From the NCBI GenBank assembly GCA_910575565.1, contig CAJTFL010000002.1, forward strand, positions 356,477 to 420,476: a stretch of DNA of 64,000 bases, in the 5' to 3' direction. Within the stretch, counting starts at the first letter, position 1; each line of letters opens with the position of its first letter. The DNA is from Lachnospiraceae bacterium (lineage in GTDB: Bacteria; Bacillota; Clostridia; Lachnospirales; Lachnospiraceae). Made by a program: the position numbers and the translations under genes. The notes beneath the pieces are model-generated. The model saw only the letters and a list, made by a program, of their open reading frames with translations. It was not told where the DNA came from and ran no database searches. Below, in pieces: positions 53,312-64,000 of the stretch.

Positions 53312-55888
53312 ATGAAGTTAAAAAAACCCAGGTTCACCGGTTGTGCATCACCAGACGTAACCACCCGTGAAATAAACAACCGCCTTTTATCCCGCAAGGC
53401 AGCCGCGGAAGGCTTTGTGCTGTTAAAAAATGACCACGGCACACTGCCCCTGGCAAAAGGAAGCAAACTTGGCCTTTACGGTGCAGGAGCCATCGTCACC
53501 GTCAAGGGGGGAACCGGCTCCGGCGATGTCAATGAACGGGACTGCGTAAACATCCGCCAAGGCCTTGAAAATGCCGGTTATCTCCTAACCAGCGGTGATT
53601 GGCTTGATTCCTATGGCCGCATCTATGCACAGGCCCGCCTTGACTGGAAGGACAGGATTCTTGCCAGCCTTCCCAAGTACAACAATGACTTTTTCAATGC
53701 CTATTCCGCATCCCAATTCCAAATTCCCTGTGGAAATCCTATCGACACGGAGAAGGCGAAAACAGACGGAGCGGATACTGCCATTTTCGTGTTAAGCCGC
53801 GTTGCAGGGGAAAATGCGGACCGCCACGTTGCGGAAGGCGATTACCTGATTTCCAGCCAGGAAAAAGAACTGCTCACCCAGGTCGCGTCCTCCTACAAGG
53901 AAGTAATTCTGGTGATCAACACGGGAGGCTTAATTGACCTTGCCTTTACGGAAGAATATTCCAATATACACGGGATTATCCAATTTGTACAGGCCGGCCA
54001 GGAAGGCGGCAATGCATTCGCCGATATCATCAGCGGAACCGTATCCCCCTCCGGAAAACTGGCGGATACCTGGGCGCTGGCCTACGATGATTATCCCAAT
54101 GCCTCCTTCTTCAGCCACAGAAACGGCAATGTTTTAAAAGAAGAATATCGGGAAGGAATCTACGTGGGATACCGTTACTTCGATACCTTTGATATCCCGG
54201 TTCGCTACTGCTTCGGGCATGGCCTTTCTTATGCAGAATTCGCTCTGGAGCCTGGCATACTTTCTTTATCTTTAGATAGGACGAATCCCGGCAGGCCTTT
54301 TGTTTCCCTGGATGTCACGGTAAAAAATACCGGCAGCACAGGCTATGCCGGAAAAGAAGTGGTCCAGATTTACGTTTCCTGCCCTCAAGGTACGCTTCCG
54401 AAAGAATACCGCAGGCTTGCCGGTTTTAAAAAGTCAAGCTTATTAATGCCTGGAAAGTCCCAGCAGATGACCCTTTCCATCCCCCTGTCCCGCCTGGCCT
54501 CCTATGATGAGGCTGATGCCGCATGGATCTTGGAAAAAGGGTGCTATGGCATTTGGCTTGGAAATTCCCTGGAAAACGCAAAACTGATCGGCTCCATCCT
54601 CCTTGATGAAACGGCTGTCCTGACCCGGTGCGAGCATATCTGCGAACGGGAAGACCCTCTGGAAGAGCTTCTCCCTGATGATGCGCTAACCCGGAAAAAA
54701 GAAGCTGCATGGCTTGAGGAGGCAAAAAAGCTTCCGTCAGTTTCCGTAAGGGCTGCCGATCTGTCCACCGAAACAATCGATTATTCTGCCCCTTCCCCGG
54801 CAGATGAAAGGGCGGAAAACATTGTGGGAAGCTTATCCCAAGACCAGCTTATTGCATTTACCACAGGCAATATCCGCCAAGGGCAAACCGCCCTCGGTTC
54901 CGCCGGACAATCCGTCCCCGGCTCCGCCGCGGAGACAGCAGCAGCAGCCATGGCCGCTCCATGGCACATTGCAAGCATCACCTTGGCCGACGGCCCGGCA
55001 GGCCTGCGCCTGAATAAAGAATACCAGGTCCAGGATGGGCAAATCCTTCCCGGCAGCTTTGCCGATGCCTTTGAGGGCGGCTTCTTTAGCCAACCAAAAG
55101 AAAAAACGGGAACGACTTACTATCAGTACTGCACGGCCATTCCCGTAGGCACGCTTCTGGCACAGACATGGAACACAAAGCTCATCCGGGAAATCGGTGA
55201 AATGATCGGCCATGAGATGGAACTGTTCCGGGTTACGCTTTGGCTTGCCCCAGGCATGAATATCCACCGCAACCCCCTTTGCGGCAGGAATTTTGAATAC
55301 TATTCAGAAGATCCCCTGTTATCCGGCATGATGGCGGCTTCCATGACCATGGGCGTACAAAAGGTTCCCGGGTGCGGAACTACCATCAAGCATTTTGTAT
55401 GCAACAATCAGGAAGATAACCGCATGGGGTCCGACAGCATCCTGTCCGAGCGGGCATTGCGGGAAATCTATCTGAAAGGCTTTGAAATTGCAGTAAAAAA
55501 TTCCCAGCCCATGTCCATCATGACTTCCTACAATATGATCAACGGCATCCATGCGGCCAACAGTTACGATCTCTGCACGAAAGTGGCACGAAAGGAATGG
55601 GGATTTGCCGGCGCCATCATGACCGACTGGACTACCACTACCAATTCCACTGCCGGGATATGCACGGCTTCCGGATGCTTAAGGGCTGGAAATGACATGA
55701 TTATGCCCGGCGATCCTTCTGACCATGAAAATATCCGAAAAGAACTGGCAAAAGGCTCCCTTACCCCAAAGCAATTGGCAGGATGCGTTGCAAATACAAT
55801 AAATCTCATTCTTAGGTCAAACCAATATGAAGATGCCGTAAGCTATTCCCAACAGTTTCCCGGCCTTGGGGCATCTATGGAAGACTAA
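53312..55888 (+). CDS. Beta-glucosidase-type GH3 enzyme with reversed domain order
   Basis: 858 residues. The alpha/beta sandwich domain comes first (EGFVLLKNDHGTLPLAKGSK, GTVSPSGKLADTW), then an FnIII-like domain (VTVKNTGSTGYAGKEVVQIY), and the TIM barrel is at the C-terminal half (GPAGLRL, CGRNFEYYSEDPLLSGMMAA, TTIKHFVCNNQE, with the nucleophile Asp in GAIMTDW). Standard GH3 enzymes have the barrel first; reversed ones are known, for example in Ruminococcus. No signal peptide, hence intracellular. Substrate probably a beta-glucoside. Confidence 0.92.
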   Translation: MKLKKPRFTGCASPDVTTREINNRLLSRKAAAEGFVLLKNDHGTLPLAKGSKLGLYGAGAIVTVKGGTGSGDVNERDCVNIRQGLENAGYLLTSGDWLDSYGRIYAQARLDWKDRILASLPKYNNDFFNAYSASQFQIPCGNPIDTEKAKTDGADTAIFVLSRVAGENADRHVAEGDYLISSQEKELLTQVASSYKEVILVINTGGLIDLAFTEEYSNIHGIIQFVQAGQEGGNAFADIISGTVSPSGKLADTWALAYDDYPNASFFSHRNGNVLKEEYREGIYVGYRYFDTFDIPVRYCFGHGLSYAEFALEPGILSLSLDRTNPGRPFVSLDVTVKNTGSTGYAGKEVVQIYVSCPQGTLPKEYRRLAGFKKSSLLMPGKSQQMTLSIPLSRLASYDEADAAWILEKGCYGIWLGNSLENAKLIGSILLDETAVLTRCEHICEREDPLEELLPDDALTRKKEAAWLEEAKKLPSVSVRAADLSTETIDYSAPSPADERAENIVGSLSQDQLIAFTTGNIRQGQTALGSAGQSVPGSAAETAAAAMAAPWHIASITLADGPAGLRLNKEYQVQDGQILPGSFADAFEGGFFSQPKEKTGTTYYQYCTAIPVGTLLAQTWNTKLIREIGEMIGHEMELFRVTLWLAPGMNIHRNPLCGRNFEYYSEDPLLSGMMAASMTMGVQKVPGCGTTIKHFVCNNQEDNRMGSDSILSERALREIYLKGFEIAVKNSQPMSIMTSYNMINGIHAANSYDLCTKVARKEWGFAGAIMTDWTTTTNSTAGICTASGCLRAGNDMIMPGDPSDHENIRKELAKGSLTPKQLAGCVANTINLILRSNQYEDAVSYSQQFPGLGASMED

Positions 55889-55940
55889 TGGAAAACGAAT
55901 TCTGTGCGCAATGAACTAAACGGTTCTTTGCAAACCACGC

Positions 55941-55968
55941 AAAGGGGCTGCCGCAAAGCAGCCCCTTT
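55941..55968. terminator. Bidirectional terminator between GH3 and ogt
   Basis: AAAGGGGCTGC / GCAGCCCCTTT, perfect 11-bp arms, between convergent genes. Confidence 0.85.
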
Positions 55969-56047
55969 AAACAAGCTATCATACGAGGGAACAGGCACAT
56001 TTTCTCCCTGCTCCTGCCTCCATAATCTTGCCCATATCCCTGCCTCC

Positions 56048-56587
56048 TTAAAGCGCCGTCCCCTTTGTGGGAATAAATAAATGATTCATGTCCACGCCTT
56101 CCAGCATGAGCAGCTTGATTTTCCTTTGCAGGCCGCCTGCATACCCGGTCAGGCTGCCATTTGCGCCGACCACACGATGGCAGGGAATAATAATCGAAAT
56201 GGGATTGTGGCCTACCGCGCCGCCTACCGCCTGGGCCGACATTCTGTCAAGGCCGTGGCTCCCTGCAATTTTCCTTGATATTTCACCATAGGTTATGACT
56301 TCGCCATAAGGAACCTCACAGAGGATTTTCCAGACTTTTTTACGAAAATCGCTTCCTATGGGTGCAAGCGGCAATTCCTGAACTGCCGGCCTTTCGCCTT
56401 TAAAGTAACGTTCAAGCCATTCTTTCGTTTTATTCAAAATACCGGAATCCGTCTTTTCTTCCCTATCCTCTTTAAAAGAGCCAAGAAAATATTTCTGGCC
56501 TTCCATCCAGACGCCCACAAGCGCTCCCTCCCTCTCCGCAAGCAAAAGCCTGCCGATTGGAGAATCACAGTACATCGTATATGGCAT
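56048..56587 (-). CDS. ogt: Methylated-DNA-protein cysteine methyltransferase
   Basis: 179 residues. Removes alkyl groups from O6-alkylguanine by transfer to its own Cys in IIIPCHRVVGANGSLTGYAG. DNA-binding helix at VPYGEVITYGEISRKI. GGGAGGGG before ATG 56587 is chosen; the frame is open to an ATG at 56692 lying in decayed ABC-permease sequence. Confidence 0.93.
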   Translation of the reverse strand: MPYTMYCDSPIGRLLLAEREGALVGVWMEGQKYFLGSFKEDREEKTDSGILNKTKEWLERYFKGERPAVQELPLAPIGSDFRKKVWKILCEVPYGEVITYGEISRKIAGSHGLDRMSAQAVGGAVGHNPISIIIPCHRVVGANGSLTGYAGGLQRKIKLLMLEGVDMNHLFIPTKGTAL

Positions 56588-56696
56588 ATCCTGCCCCTCC
56601 CTTCCGCCATATGACGATAACATAATAAGCCAGAACCCCGCAGAATTCAAGATAATCTGAAATTTTGTTGTTCTTGCTGAATAAAATGTCATTCAT
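56565..56696 (-). pseudogene. ABC-permease N-terminal fragment
   Basis: ATG 56696 after GGGAG opens MNDILFSKNNKISDYLEF, like the start of clostridial FtsX-type permeases (M-x-DILF-x-N-N), but there is no continuation and the frame ends at 56565. It directly follows the ATPase remnant, so both come from one deleted transporter operon. Confidence 0.5.
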
Positions 56697-56704
56697 CGTC
56701 AACG

Positions 56705-56863
56705 CTCCCTTACTCAAAAATCCTGCCATCCTCAATGCGGACAATGGCGACGCGCTACTTCATCCATGAATTTCTTGTCTGCCGTATCGCCGTCCAGCGC
56801 CTTTGTAATGTTCGGCTCTGTGCCATAGTATTTTTTGCGATCAGTTGTTTGCAAAATGCTCAT
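56705..56863 (-). pseudogene. ABC-transporter ATPase with most of the gene deleted
   Basis: MSILQTTDRKKYYGTEPNIT then KALDG is the start of a MacB/BceA-type ATPase. The extreme C-terminus IVRIEDGRIFE reappears in another frame ending at 56705. Walker A, signature and Walker B are all missing. The start ATG overlaps the stop of the upstream gene (ATGA), so that gene belonged to the same operon. Confidence 0.7.
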
Positions 56864-57192
56864 TTTTTTGCCCTCGGAATGGCATAATCTAAAACGCTGT
56901 TGTCCTTGCGCCAAAGTCCAATCAGCATATCGGCGGCGGGTCTGTATGCAGGAAAAATATGGGTTACTGGTTCTGTTTTATAGGGGACAAGCAGATCCAG
57001 TGTTTTCATATTTCCCACAGCAAGAGCCTCCAGCATCACTTTCCCAAGACATTGTGCATACGGAAAAAATCCAATCTTTGCGGAAATACACTTGAATACA
57101 TCTCCTGTTTCAAGATACCTCCCTATCATCAAATTGATGTGTTCCTCTATTATTTGTGATATTTCTCCCCATTCGTTTTTATATTGTCCCAT
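56860..57192 (-). CDS. Hypothetical protein, upstream partner of a lost ABC transporter
   Basis: 110 residues, soluble, no recognised domain (HINLMIGRYLETGDVFKCIS, FPAYRPAADMLIGLW). The ATG lies at 57192 with a weak site. Overlap with the ATPase remnant indicates former translational coupling. It might be a regulator or immunity partner, but this is guesswork. Confidence 0.5.
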   Translation of the reverse strand: MGQYKNEWGEISQIIEEHINLMIGRYLETGDVFKCISAKIGFFPYAQCLGKVMLEALAVGNMKTLDLLVPYKTEPVTHIFPAYRPAADMLIGLWRKDNSVLDYAIPRAKK

Positions 57193-57243
57193 AATTCTAT
57201 TCCCCTCATGTTTTGCCGCGGCTATTCCGCCTTTGAAAACATG

Positions 57244-57268
57244 GGGCAGGATTTTTCAAATCCTGCCC
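57244..57268 (-). terminator. Hairpin overlapping the SUKH gene stop
   Basis: GGGCAGGATTT / AAATCCTGCCC with the TGA in the loop region. No long T-run, so termination is uncertain. Confidence 0.5.
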
Positions 57269-58032
57269 GGCTTGAATACCTTCAAATAGGCGGGACGGCC
57301 CTCCGCTTCCTCACCATAGACATACAGCGTTTTGGTCTCGGTATCCAGACAGGTGTGGCAGAAGCGCCCGCCGGGGAAAGGATATGGTTCACACAGCCGT
57401 TGAAAGTCTACACCGTCCTCGGACAGGACGGTTTGTATTTCGGTGGGATCCTTGAGCTCGTCCGGCTGAGCCCTTGGCTCCAGATTTAAAAGCAGGATGT
57501 CCAAAAGGAAGGACTGGACGGAATTGGAAAATGGAGCCCAGCTGTACACATCGTCCTGGTCGTTGTAATACACTGCCGGGTTGGGCTGGGTCAAATCCTC
57601 CGCTTTGATGCCTGCGTACCAACAGCCTTGATTTTCGCACCAGAACAGCAGATAGTTGCCTGTAATCTCGCCCCACCGCTCCCGCGGCAGGGCACGCAGC
57701 TTCGCCAATTCTTCATAATCCTCTTCTCCCGGTTGGCTGAAAGACACCAAGTCCTCATCAATATGAGCGTAAGAGAAGGTCAGGCGCTTCTCAAAGAGTT
57801 TGGCCTTTTTGTCAGGGACAAATATCTCATGCAGCGCACAGTTCAGGCTGGCCTTGCCGCAGGCGAGATAGTAGTCCCGCAGGGCAGCGGGAAGGCGTAT
57901 TCCTGCCGCCGCCTCATAGGAGGCGACTGTCTTCTCGGAAAACCCTGTTGCTTTCCCCTCTCCAAAGCCGAACAGCGGTTCTGCCCACTGAACCAGCTCT
58001 ATGGGGGAAATCTGATACCGTTTTTCACTCAT
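57256..58032 (-). CDS. SMI1/KNR4 (SUKH) family protein
   Basis: 258 residues. TVASYEAAAGIRLPAALRDY followed by YLACGK is the SUKH start motif, and GNYLLFWCENQGCWYAGI with YYNDQDDVYSWAPFS fits the core. Bacterial SUKH proteins are frequently immunity proteins of secreted or contact-dependent polymorphic toxins. No toxin is adjacent, so it may be an orphan immunity gene, as often gathered in accessory islands. Confidence 0.75.
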   Translation of the reverse strand: MSEKRYQISPIELVQWAEPLFGFGEGKATGFSEKTVASYEAAAGIRLPAALRDYYLACGKASLNCALHEIFVPDKKAKLFEKRLTFSYAHIDEDLVSFSQPGEEDYEELAKLRALPRERWGEITGNYLLFWCENQGCWYAGIKAEDLTQPNPAVYYNDQDDVYSWAPFSNSVQSFLLDILLLNLEPRAQPDELKDPTEIQTVLSEDGVDFQRLCEPYPFPGGRFCHTCLDTETKTLYVYGEEAEGRPAYLKVFKPGRI

Positions 58033-58070
58033 TATGACATTTTCCTTTCTGCTGTCTGCACTTATTTTTC

Positions 58071-58775
58071 TTAATCATATTCTGCGCAGATATATTTGAA
58101 ATCCTCAGTCTTGCGCAATGCTGCCAAAGCGTGTTTCTCGATATGCTTAGACATGATTTCTACGGCATACTGGAAATTCTCTGACGGATGACCCTCGGCG
58201 CAGCGTACCATTGCAATCAGCATCCTGTTGTCACCTTCAATATATTCAGACGGGTAGTCGCCGGAGTTATCGCAGGCATCTTCGTCGCGGTATTTCCGTC
58301 TTACTGCCTCCATCTGCTCTGCAGTGCCGATCACTGCATGGTAATCCATGTTATCGCCGTCACAGTAATAGTCGATAAAAAGCCTTGCCACAATATCCGT
58401 ACATTGTTGGATCTGCTCAATCATGGCATTTGCATTTCGGATAGCAAATCTCCGAATCTTCTCCTTAGCATCTTCCTCGTTTTCATAGCGGATGTACAAA
58501 AGCGTTTCGCGGCTCTTAAGCATAGCCGTAATCTTCTGAAGCATTCCGCCCTTGCCATAGAAGGCACGCAGCGTCCGGACAAGTTCCCCCTCTGGCACGC
58601 TGTACAGCGTCATCTCACGCCTGCCCTTCCCAACAGGAATGTTATAGGTAAGCATTTGATACTGTGCGTCATAGTCAAAGGAGATCGCGTCGTTTCCGTT
58701 GATGTCCTTACTAAAATCAACAACGCTGTGCACACCTTCTTTATATGTAAGCGGAATGTTGCGTAATTCTGGCAT
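58071..58775 (-). CDS. Hypothetical protein
   Basis: 234 residues, acidic, soluble, ATG 58775 with GGGGAGGAG. The first 85 residues look beta-rich (LTYNIPVGKGRREMTLYSVP), the rest helical. Not recognised. Its place beside a SUKH gene in an accessory stretch allows the guess of an immunity-type protein. Confidence 0.6.
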   Translation of the reverse strand: MPELRNIPLTYKEGVHSVVDFSKDINGNDAISFDYDAQYQMLTYNIPVGKGRREMTLYSVPEGELVRTLRAFYGKGGMLQKITAMLKSRETLLYIRYENEEDAKEKIRRFAIRNANAMIEQIQQCTDIVARLFIDYYCDGDNMDYHAVIGTAEQMEAVRRKYRDEDACDNSGDYPSEYIEGDNRMLIAMVRCAEGHPSENFQYAVEIMSKHIEKHALAALRKTEDFKYICAEYD

Positions 58776-59144
58776 TTGGGTCTCCTCCCCTTATCAATTA
58801 TCAAATATGAATTTATCTGCGTGGTTAGTATTATAGCAGCCAATTGTCACAGAAATGTTACAGATCGATATTTCTCTTAAACTTTCTTTGCCTTATTAAC
58901 CAAAAAGCCTGACAGTAAAAGTGTTGTTTACTATCAAGCAGTTACAGCCGGAATCCGACAAAACGCATCACCGGCGCGTTTTACTGGATACTGTGTAATA
59001 CGAAATGCAGCGCGATCCCGGTTCATTTTTCGGTTAACACTCACATACTTATCTTTGCAGCCATGCGATCTATGACGCCTCTTTCGAGGCCGAATCCTTA
59101 ACAAGAAAAACCCGCAAACGCTGATGTTTACAGGCTTTTTCAAG
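58776..59144. other. Non-coding flank of the tRNA-Asn fragment with terminator
   Basis: No gene is seen. 58997-59035 is about 82% identical to 61166-61204 (32 of 39 positions), so the duplication around tRNA-Asn reaches past the tRNA. A terminator on the minus strand (CCTGTAAAC / GCGTTTGCGGG, 59111-59134, then TTTTTCTT) is the counterpart of the one at 61352-61384. Confidence 0.6.
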
Positions 59145-59199
59145 CTCCCCGAGTAGGACTTGAACCTACGACAGCGCGGTTAACAGCCGCGTGCTCTAC
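59145..59199 (-). repeat. 3' part of tRNA-Asn, presumed attachment-site repeat
   Basis: 55 bp identical to 61403-61457, i.e. discriminator base, T arm, anticodon arm (GTT) and part of the D arm, broken off in the D stem. This is the usual footprint of integration into a tRNA gene. It cannot form a working tRNA. Confidence 0.92.
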
Positions 59200-59262
59200 T
59201 TGTGTTGCGGTTACATACCGTAAAACCTCTTTGGCAGCTAACTATAAACAAAATCGGATTTC

Positions 59263-60954
59263 TCATTCCATATTTGCTTCCCACCATATTTCATTTTTTA
59301 GATAACGTTCCATGATATCAAATCGCCTAAATGCTGCCGCCATCGTTCGTCCATCTATCTCCGACAGACTTTCATTGTTAAAGTAGTCTTTTAGGATATC
59401 CACCATGGCCTGTTCTGCCCTACTGTACATCAATTCCTTGTTTTGCTCAAAACAATTCTTTATTTCATAAAAATTAATATGGGTGATTTTTTGTAATGTA
59501 ATACCCGACCCTTTTAAAATTTGCTTACCTATCATATATGCCATAAAATATTGACTATACAATCGATGCTCCTTAATTCCGTCCAGTTCACTCTCTTTCT
59601 TTCTATTATTATCACAATAACGAAATATAAGTACCGCAATCACCATCTGAGCAGCATTCAAGTTATTAAAAATCAATGAGTAGTATTTATCAAAAAATTC
59701 ATTACGTCTATATTTTGCCAAATGCGGACATTCCCGCCATACTGCGAAAACAGCCTCAGCTGCGACTGTCGATGGTATAACATTTATATTTAAGGTATTA
59801 TCCCTCTTTCGTTTATAGACATATCCCAAATCATGTGCGCCGATTTCCAAAATCCGTTGACATTCATCATTTGATTTTAAATCTCTAAAGTCCACCGGAT
59901 TCTGGCTATTTGTCGCATAAATAATATCCTGAACGATACCCGGATTTTCAGTGTCTTCAACTTCATAAAGACGTACTAACAAATATGTCTGTGAAAAATC
60001 CAGATTGGGATTTTCCTTTACAGTCTGATGTATCGTTTTACATGTTTGTCCACCGTTTATGATTTGTAAGTCATCCGTTTTAACCATCCAATTCTGTTCC
60101 TGCAACGCATTAAAACTAAATTTTTTACAAATCATTGTTGCCCCGTTATTGAAAAAGAAAAAATTCTGACGTTTATCTGTATCCAATAAAGTTTCTTTGA
60201 TTCCATCATTAACTACATTTTTTCCTAAATAGCGACGGATATTTTTTTCCAACAGACTATCCCCAAATTCTTCCATCAATTTGTATACTTCCATTACGGA
60301 AACACGTCCAAGGAGTACTCTTTTATAATTAAAATTTTCCTGAATAGCCTTTCCGCTCAAAGAGATTTGTGTATTAATTACTTGTTCCCTATTAATATAC
60401 CGCATAATATCAATATGGGAAAAATGCTCAAATCGAACTTGACTCTGGTCCGCAAAAGAATTATTAATATGATTCTGACCTTCCTGATTCCAGGCCAGAC
60501 CGTTATTAAGCATCACAAATGTCACATATGGAATTGCACCATCTAATATAAAAGAGCGAATCTCTTCTACTTTTTTTCTACTCTGTACATTTAATTCAAT
60601 ATGCGTAGAAGGATCAAACACACATTTTATGGTATTCACAGCTTTTTCAACTGCATTAGCCGGAAAATTACTGTCTTTATCCAGTTTTCTTGAATACTTT
60701 GATTGGAACAATACTACATTTAATTGTGAATCCTGTGCCTCCACAATATATGCTGCGTCAAATCCCCCATCGTTTCCCCCATCAGTCAAATACTGTACTG
60801 CCTCCGTCAAATCAATGCCTAAATATGCAGCAACTCCCAACACCAAAAATGCTTTGGAACGATTTCTCTCATTATCGCTAGCAGTAAAAATTTCCTGATT
60901 ATCCTCTAATATCTTATTTATTCTTTGATCAATAATTTGTTTTGCTATATCCAT
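59263..60954 (-). CDS. AIPR-family abortive-infection phage resistance protein
   Basis: 563 residues. The AIPR core (PF10592) is visible in FFFFNNGATMICKKFSF, DDLQIINGGQTCKTIHQT and IIYATNSQNPVDFRDLKSND. The N-terminal GGNDGGFDAAYIVEAQ...VVLFQSKYSRK has a PD-(D/E)XK-like pattern (D-G-G-x-D, Q-x-K), suggesting a nuclease domain; inference. GTAGGGGGG precedes ATG 60954. Much more AT-rich than its surroundings, it is the only gene between two copies of the tRNA-Asn 3' end, so it is a transferred defence gene. Confidence 0.85.
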   Translation of the reverse strand: MDIAKQIIDQRINKILEDNQEIFTASDNERNRSKAFLVLGVAAYLGIDLTEAVQYLTDGGNDGGFDAAYIVEAQDSQLNVVLFQSKYSRKLDKDSNFPANAVEKAVNTIKCVFDPSTHIELNVQSRKKVEEIRSFILDGAIPYVTFVMLNNGLAWNQEGQNHINNSFADQSQVRFEHFSHIDIMRYINREQVINTQISLSGKAIQENFNYKRVLLGRVSVMEVYKLMEEFGDSLLEKNIRRYLGKNVVNDGIKETLLDTDKRQNFFFFNNGATMICKKFSFNALQEQNWMVKTDDLQIINGGQTCKTIHQTVKENPNLDFSQTYLLVRLYEVEDTENPGIVQDIIYATNSQNPVDFRDLKSNDECQRILEIGAHDLGYVYKRKRDNTLNINVIPSTVAAEAVFAVWRECPHLAKYRRNEFFDKYYSLIFNNLNAAQMVIAVLIFRYCDNNRKKESELDGIKEHRLYSQYFMAYMIGKQILKGSGITLQKITHINFYEIKNCFEQNKELMYSRAEQAMVDILKDYFNNESLSEIDGRTMAAAFRRFDIMERYLKNEIWWEANME

Positions 60955-61402
60955 AATACCCCCCTACCTTTAAGATTCGTTACATGATCAAGCATTTAAT
61001 TATATAATACACCTTGCTGATATATTTTTAGGCAAAGTACTGATTCTCACTTATTAAAGTATAACATATAATCCAAAATCCGTAAATAAATTTCCCTTAG
61101 GCTTTCAAATTGACTTATAATTCCCTTTCATCAGACACAAATCATTGTCAGACAGTCACATCAGGAATAGGAATTGCAGCGAGCTCCCGTTTCATTTATC
61201 AGTTGCCATCAATTTTTTAATATGCAAAATAAGTCTACCTATTTTTATTTTCAGCATCATCCAGCGTTAAAACTGGTATATAATCACTACGGTTGCGTTA
61301 ATCTTTGCCGTATATTTCGTGCCCAATTTTCAGAGAAAAAGTGAAATACGTAAAAACCTGTAAACATCACGTTTACAGGTTTTTATCAAACTATTTACTT
61401 AA
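60955..61402. other. Non-coding island end with terminator
   Basis: AT-rich, no gene seen. It holds the upstream region of the AIPR gene, the 61166-61204 segment related to 58997-59035, and a perfect bidirectional terminator AAAAACCTGTAAAC / GTTTACAGGTTTTT (61352-61384), which now ends the rRNA/tRNA-Asn transcript. Confidence 0.65.
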
Positions 61403-61475
61403 CTCCCCGAGTAGGACTTGAACCTACGACAGCGCGGTTAACAGCCGCGTGCTCTACCGACTGAGCTATCGAGGA
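61403..61475 (-). tRNA. tRNA-Asn (GTT)
   Basis: 73 nt, acceptor TCCTCGA / TCGGGGA, anticodon GTT in GGCTGTTAACC, discriminator G. CCA not encoded. It lies about 80 bp after the 23S gene on the same strand, and its last 55 nt are repeated at 59145-59199. Confidence 0.95.
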
Positions 61476-61555
61476 TTATCTGGTACTCTTCCACGTACCC
61501 TCAAAACCGCATACTGAACACATCCGCCTCTTCCCTTCCTAGCCAAACCCGCCTC

Positions 61556-64000
<2,445 letters not shown>

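Noticed and set aside
56088..56291. Plus-strand frames opposite ogt
   Set aside because: Shadows of the methyltransferase gene with its PCHR active site.

Overview
The window comes from a Gram-positive, gut-type clostridial genome, most likely of the family Lachnospiraceae. The grounds are: strong AGGAGG ribosome-binding sites throughout, many extended -10 promoters (TGGTATAAT), lipobox lipoproteins, ABC sugar uptake without a local ATPase, Mrp-type antiporter genes split as in Clostridia, tRNAs without encoded CCA, a purine riboswitch and a TxpA-like type I toxin. The species cannot be fixed from the sequence alone.

Layout. 1-10.2 kb: start of a secreted protein, a 93-bp tandem promoter-like repeat ahead of pncB (NAD salvage), an AraC-regulated sugar-acid cluster (binding protein, two permeases, mannonate dehydratase-type enolase) and a VanX-like dipeptidase. 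10.4-12 kb: guanine riboswitch and guanine deaminase; the hairpin geometry suggests guanine turns the gene on. 12-19.4 kb: YczE-like membrane protein, GH36 alpha-galactosidase, two MATE exporters; the second has a MerR-type 19-bp-spacer promoter, a divergent BmrR-like regulator and a tandem-repeat 5' leader. 19.5-24.6 kb: uvrA and guaA. 24.6-28.1 kb: a decayed mobile region at the 3' end of guaA, with lysin, integrase, RhuM and HsdS fragments, some phage-like genes and an apparently intact type I toxin-antitoxin locus.

28.3-39.9 kb: a sulfur theme. A divergent LysR gene faces an operon of split YeeE/YedE transporter halves, a TusA-like carrier and a thioredoxin-reductase-like flavoprotein; a second TusA lies nearby and two rhodanese lipoproteins follow. 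Between them sits a glycan group: DegT aminotransferase, a GT2/ATP-grasp fusion and a GT-C membrane glycosyltransferase. 40-49.8 kb: a ten-gene Mrp-like cation/proton antiporter operon with four large antiporter-type subunits.

50-64 kb: acyltransferase, six-tRNA operon (Glu-Thr-Met-Asp-Val-Leu), AraC regulator with a domain-reversed GH3 glucosidase, ogt, wreckage of an ABC transporter, a SUKH protein and two unknown genes. Last, a 2.2-kb insert carrying a single AIPR phage-defence-type gene lies between a 55-bp fragment of tRNA-Asn and the intact tRNA-Asn, which follows a 23S rRNA gene running off the right edge (minus strand).

The window is unusually rich in small repeats: four tandem arrays in or beside genes, a dispersed hairpin family (one copy inside a terminator loop), a second dispersed element of about 115 bp, and a palindromic element between divergent genes.
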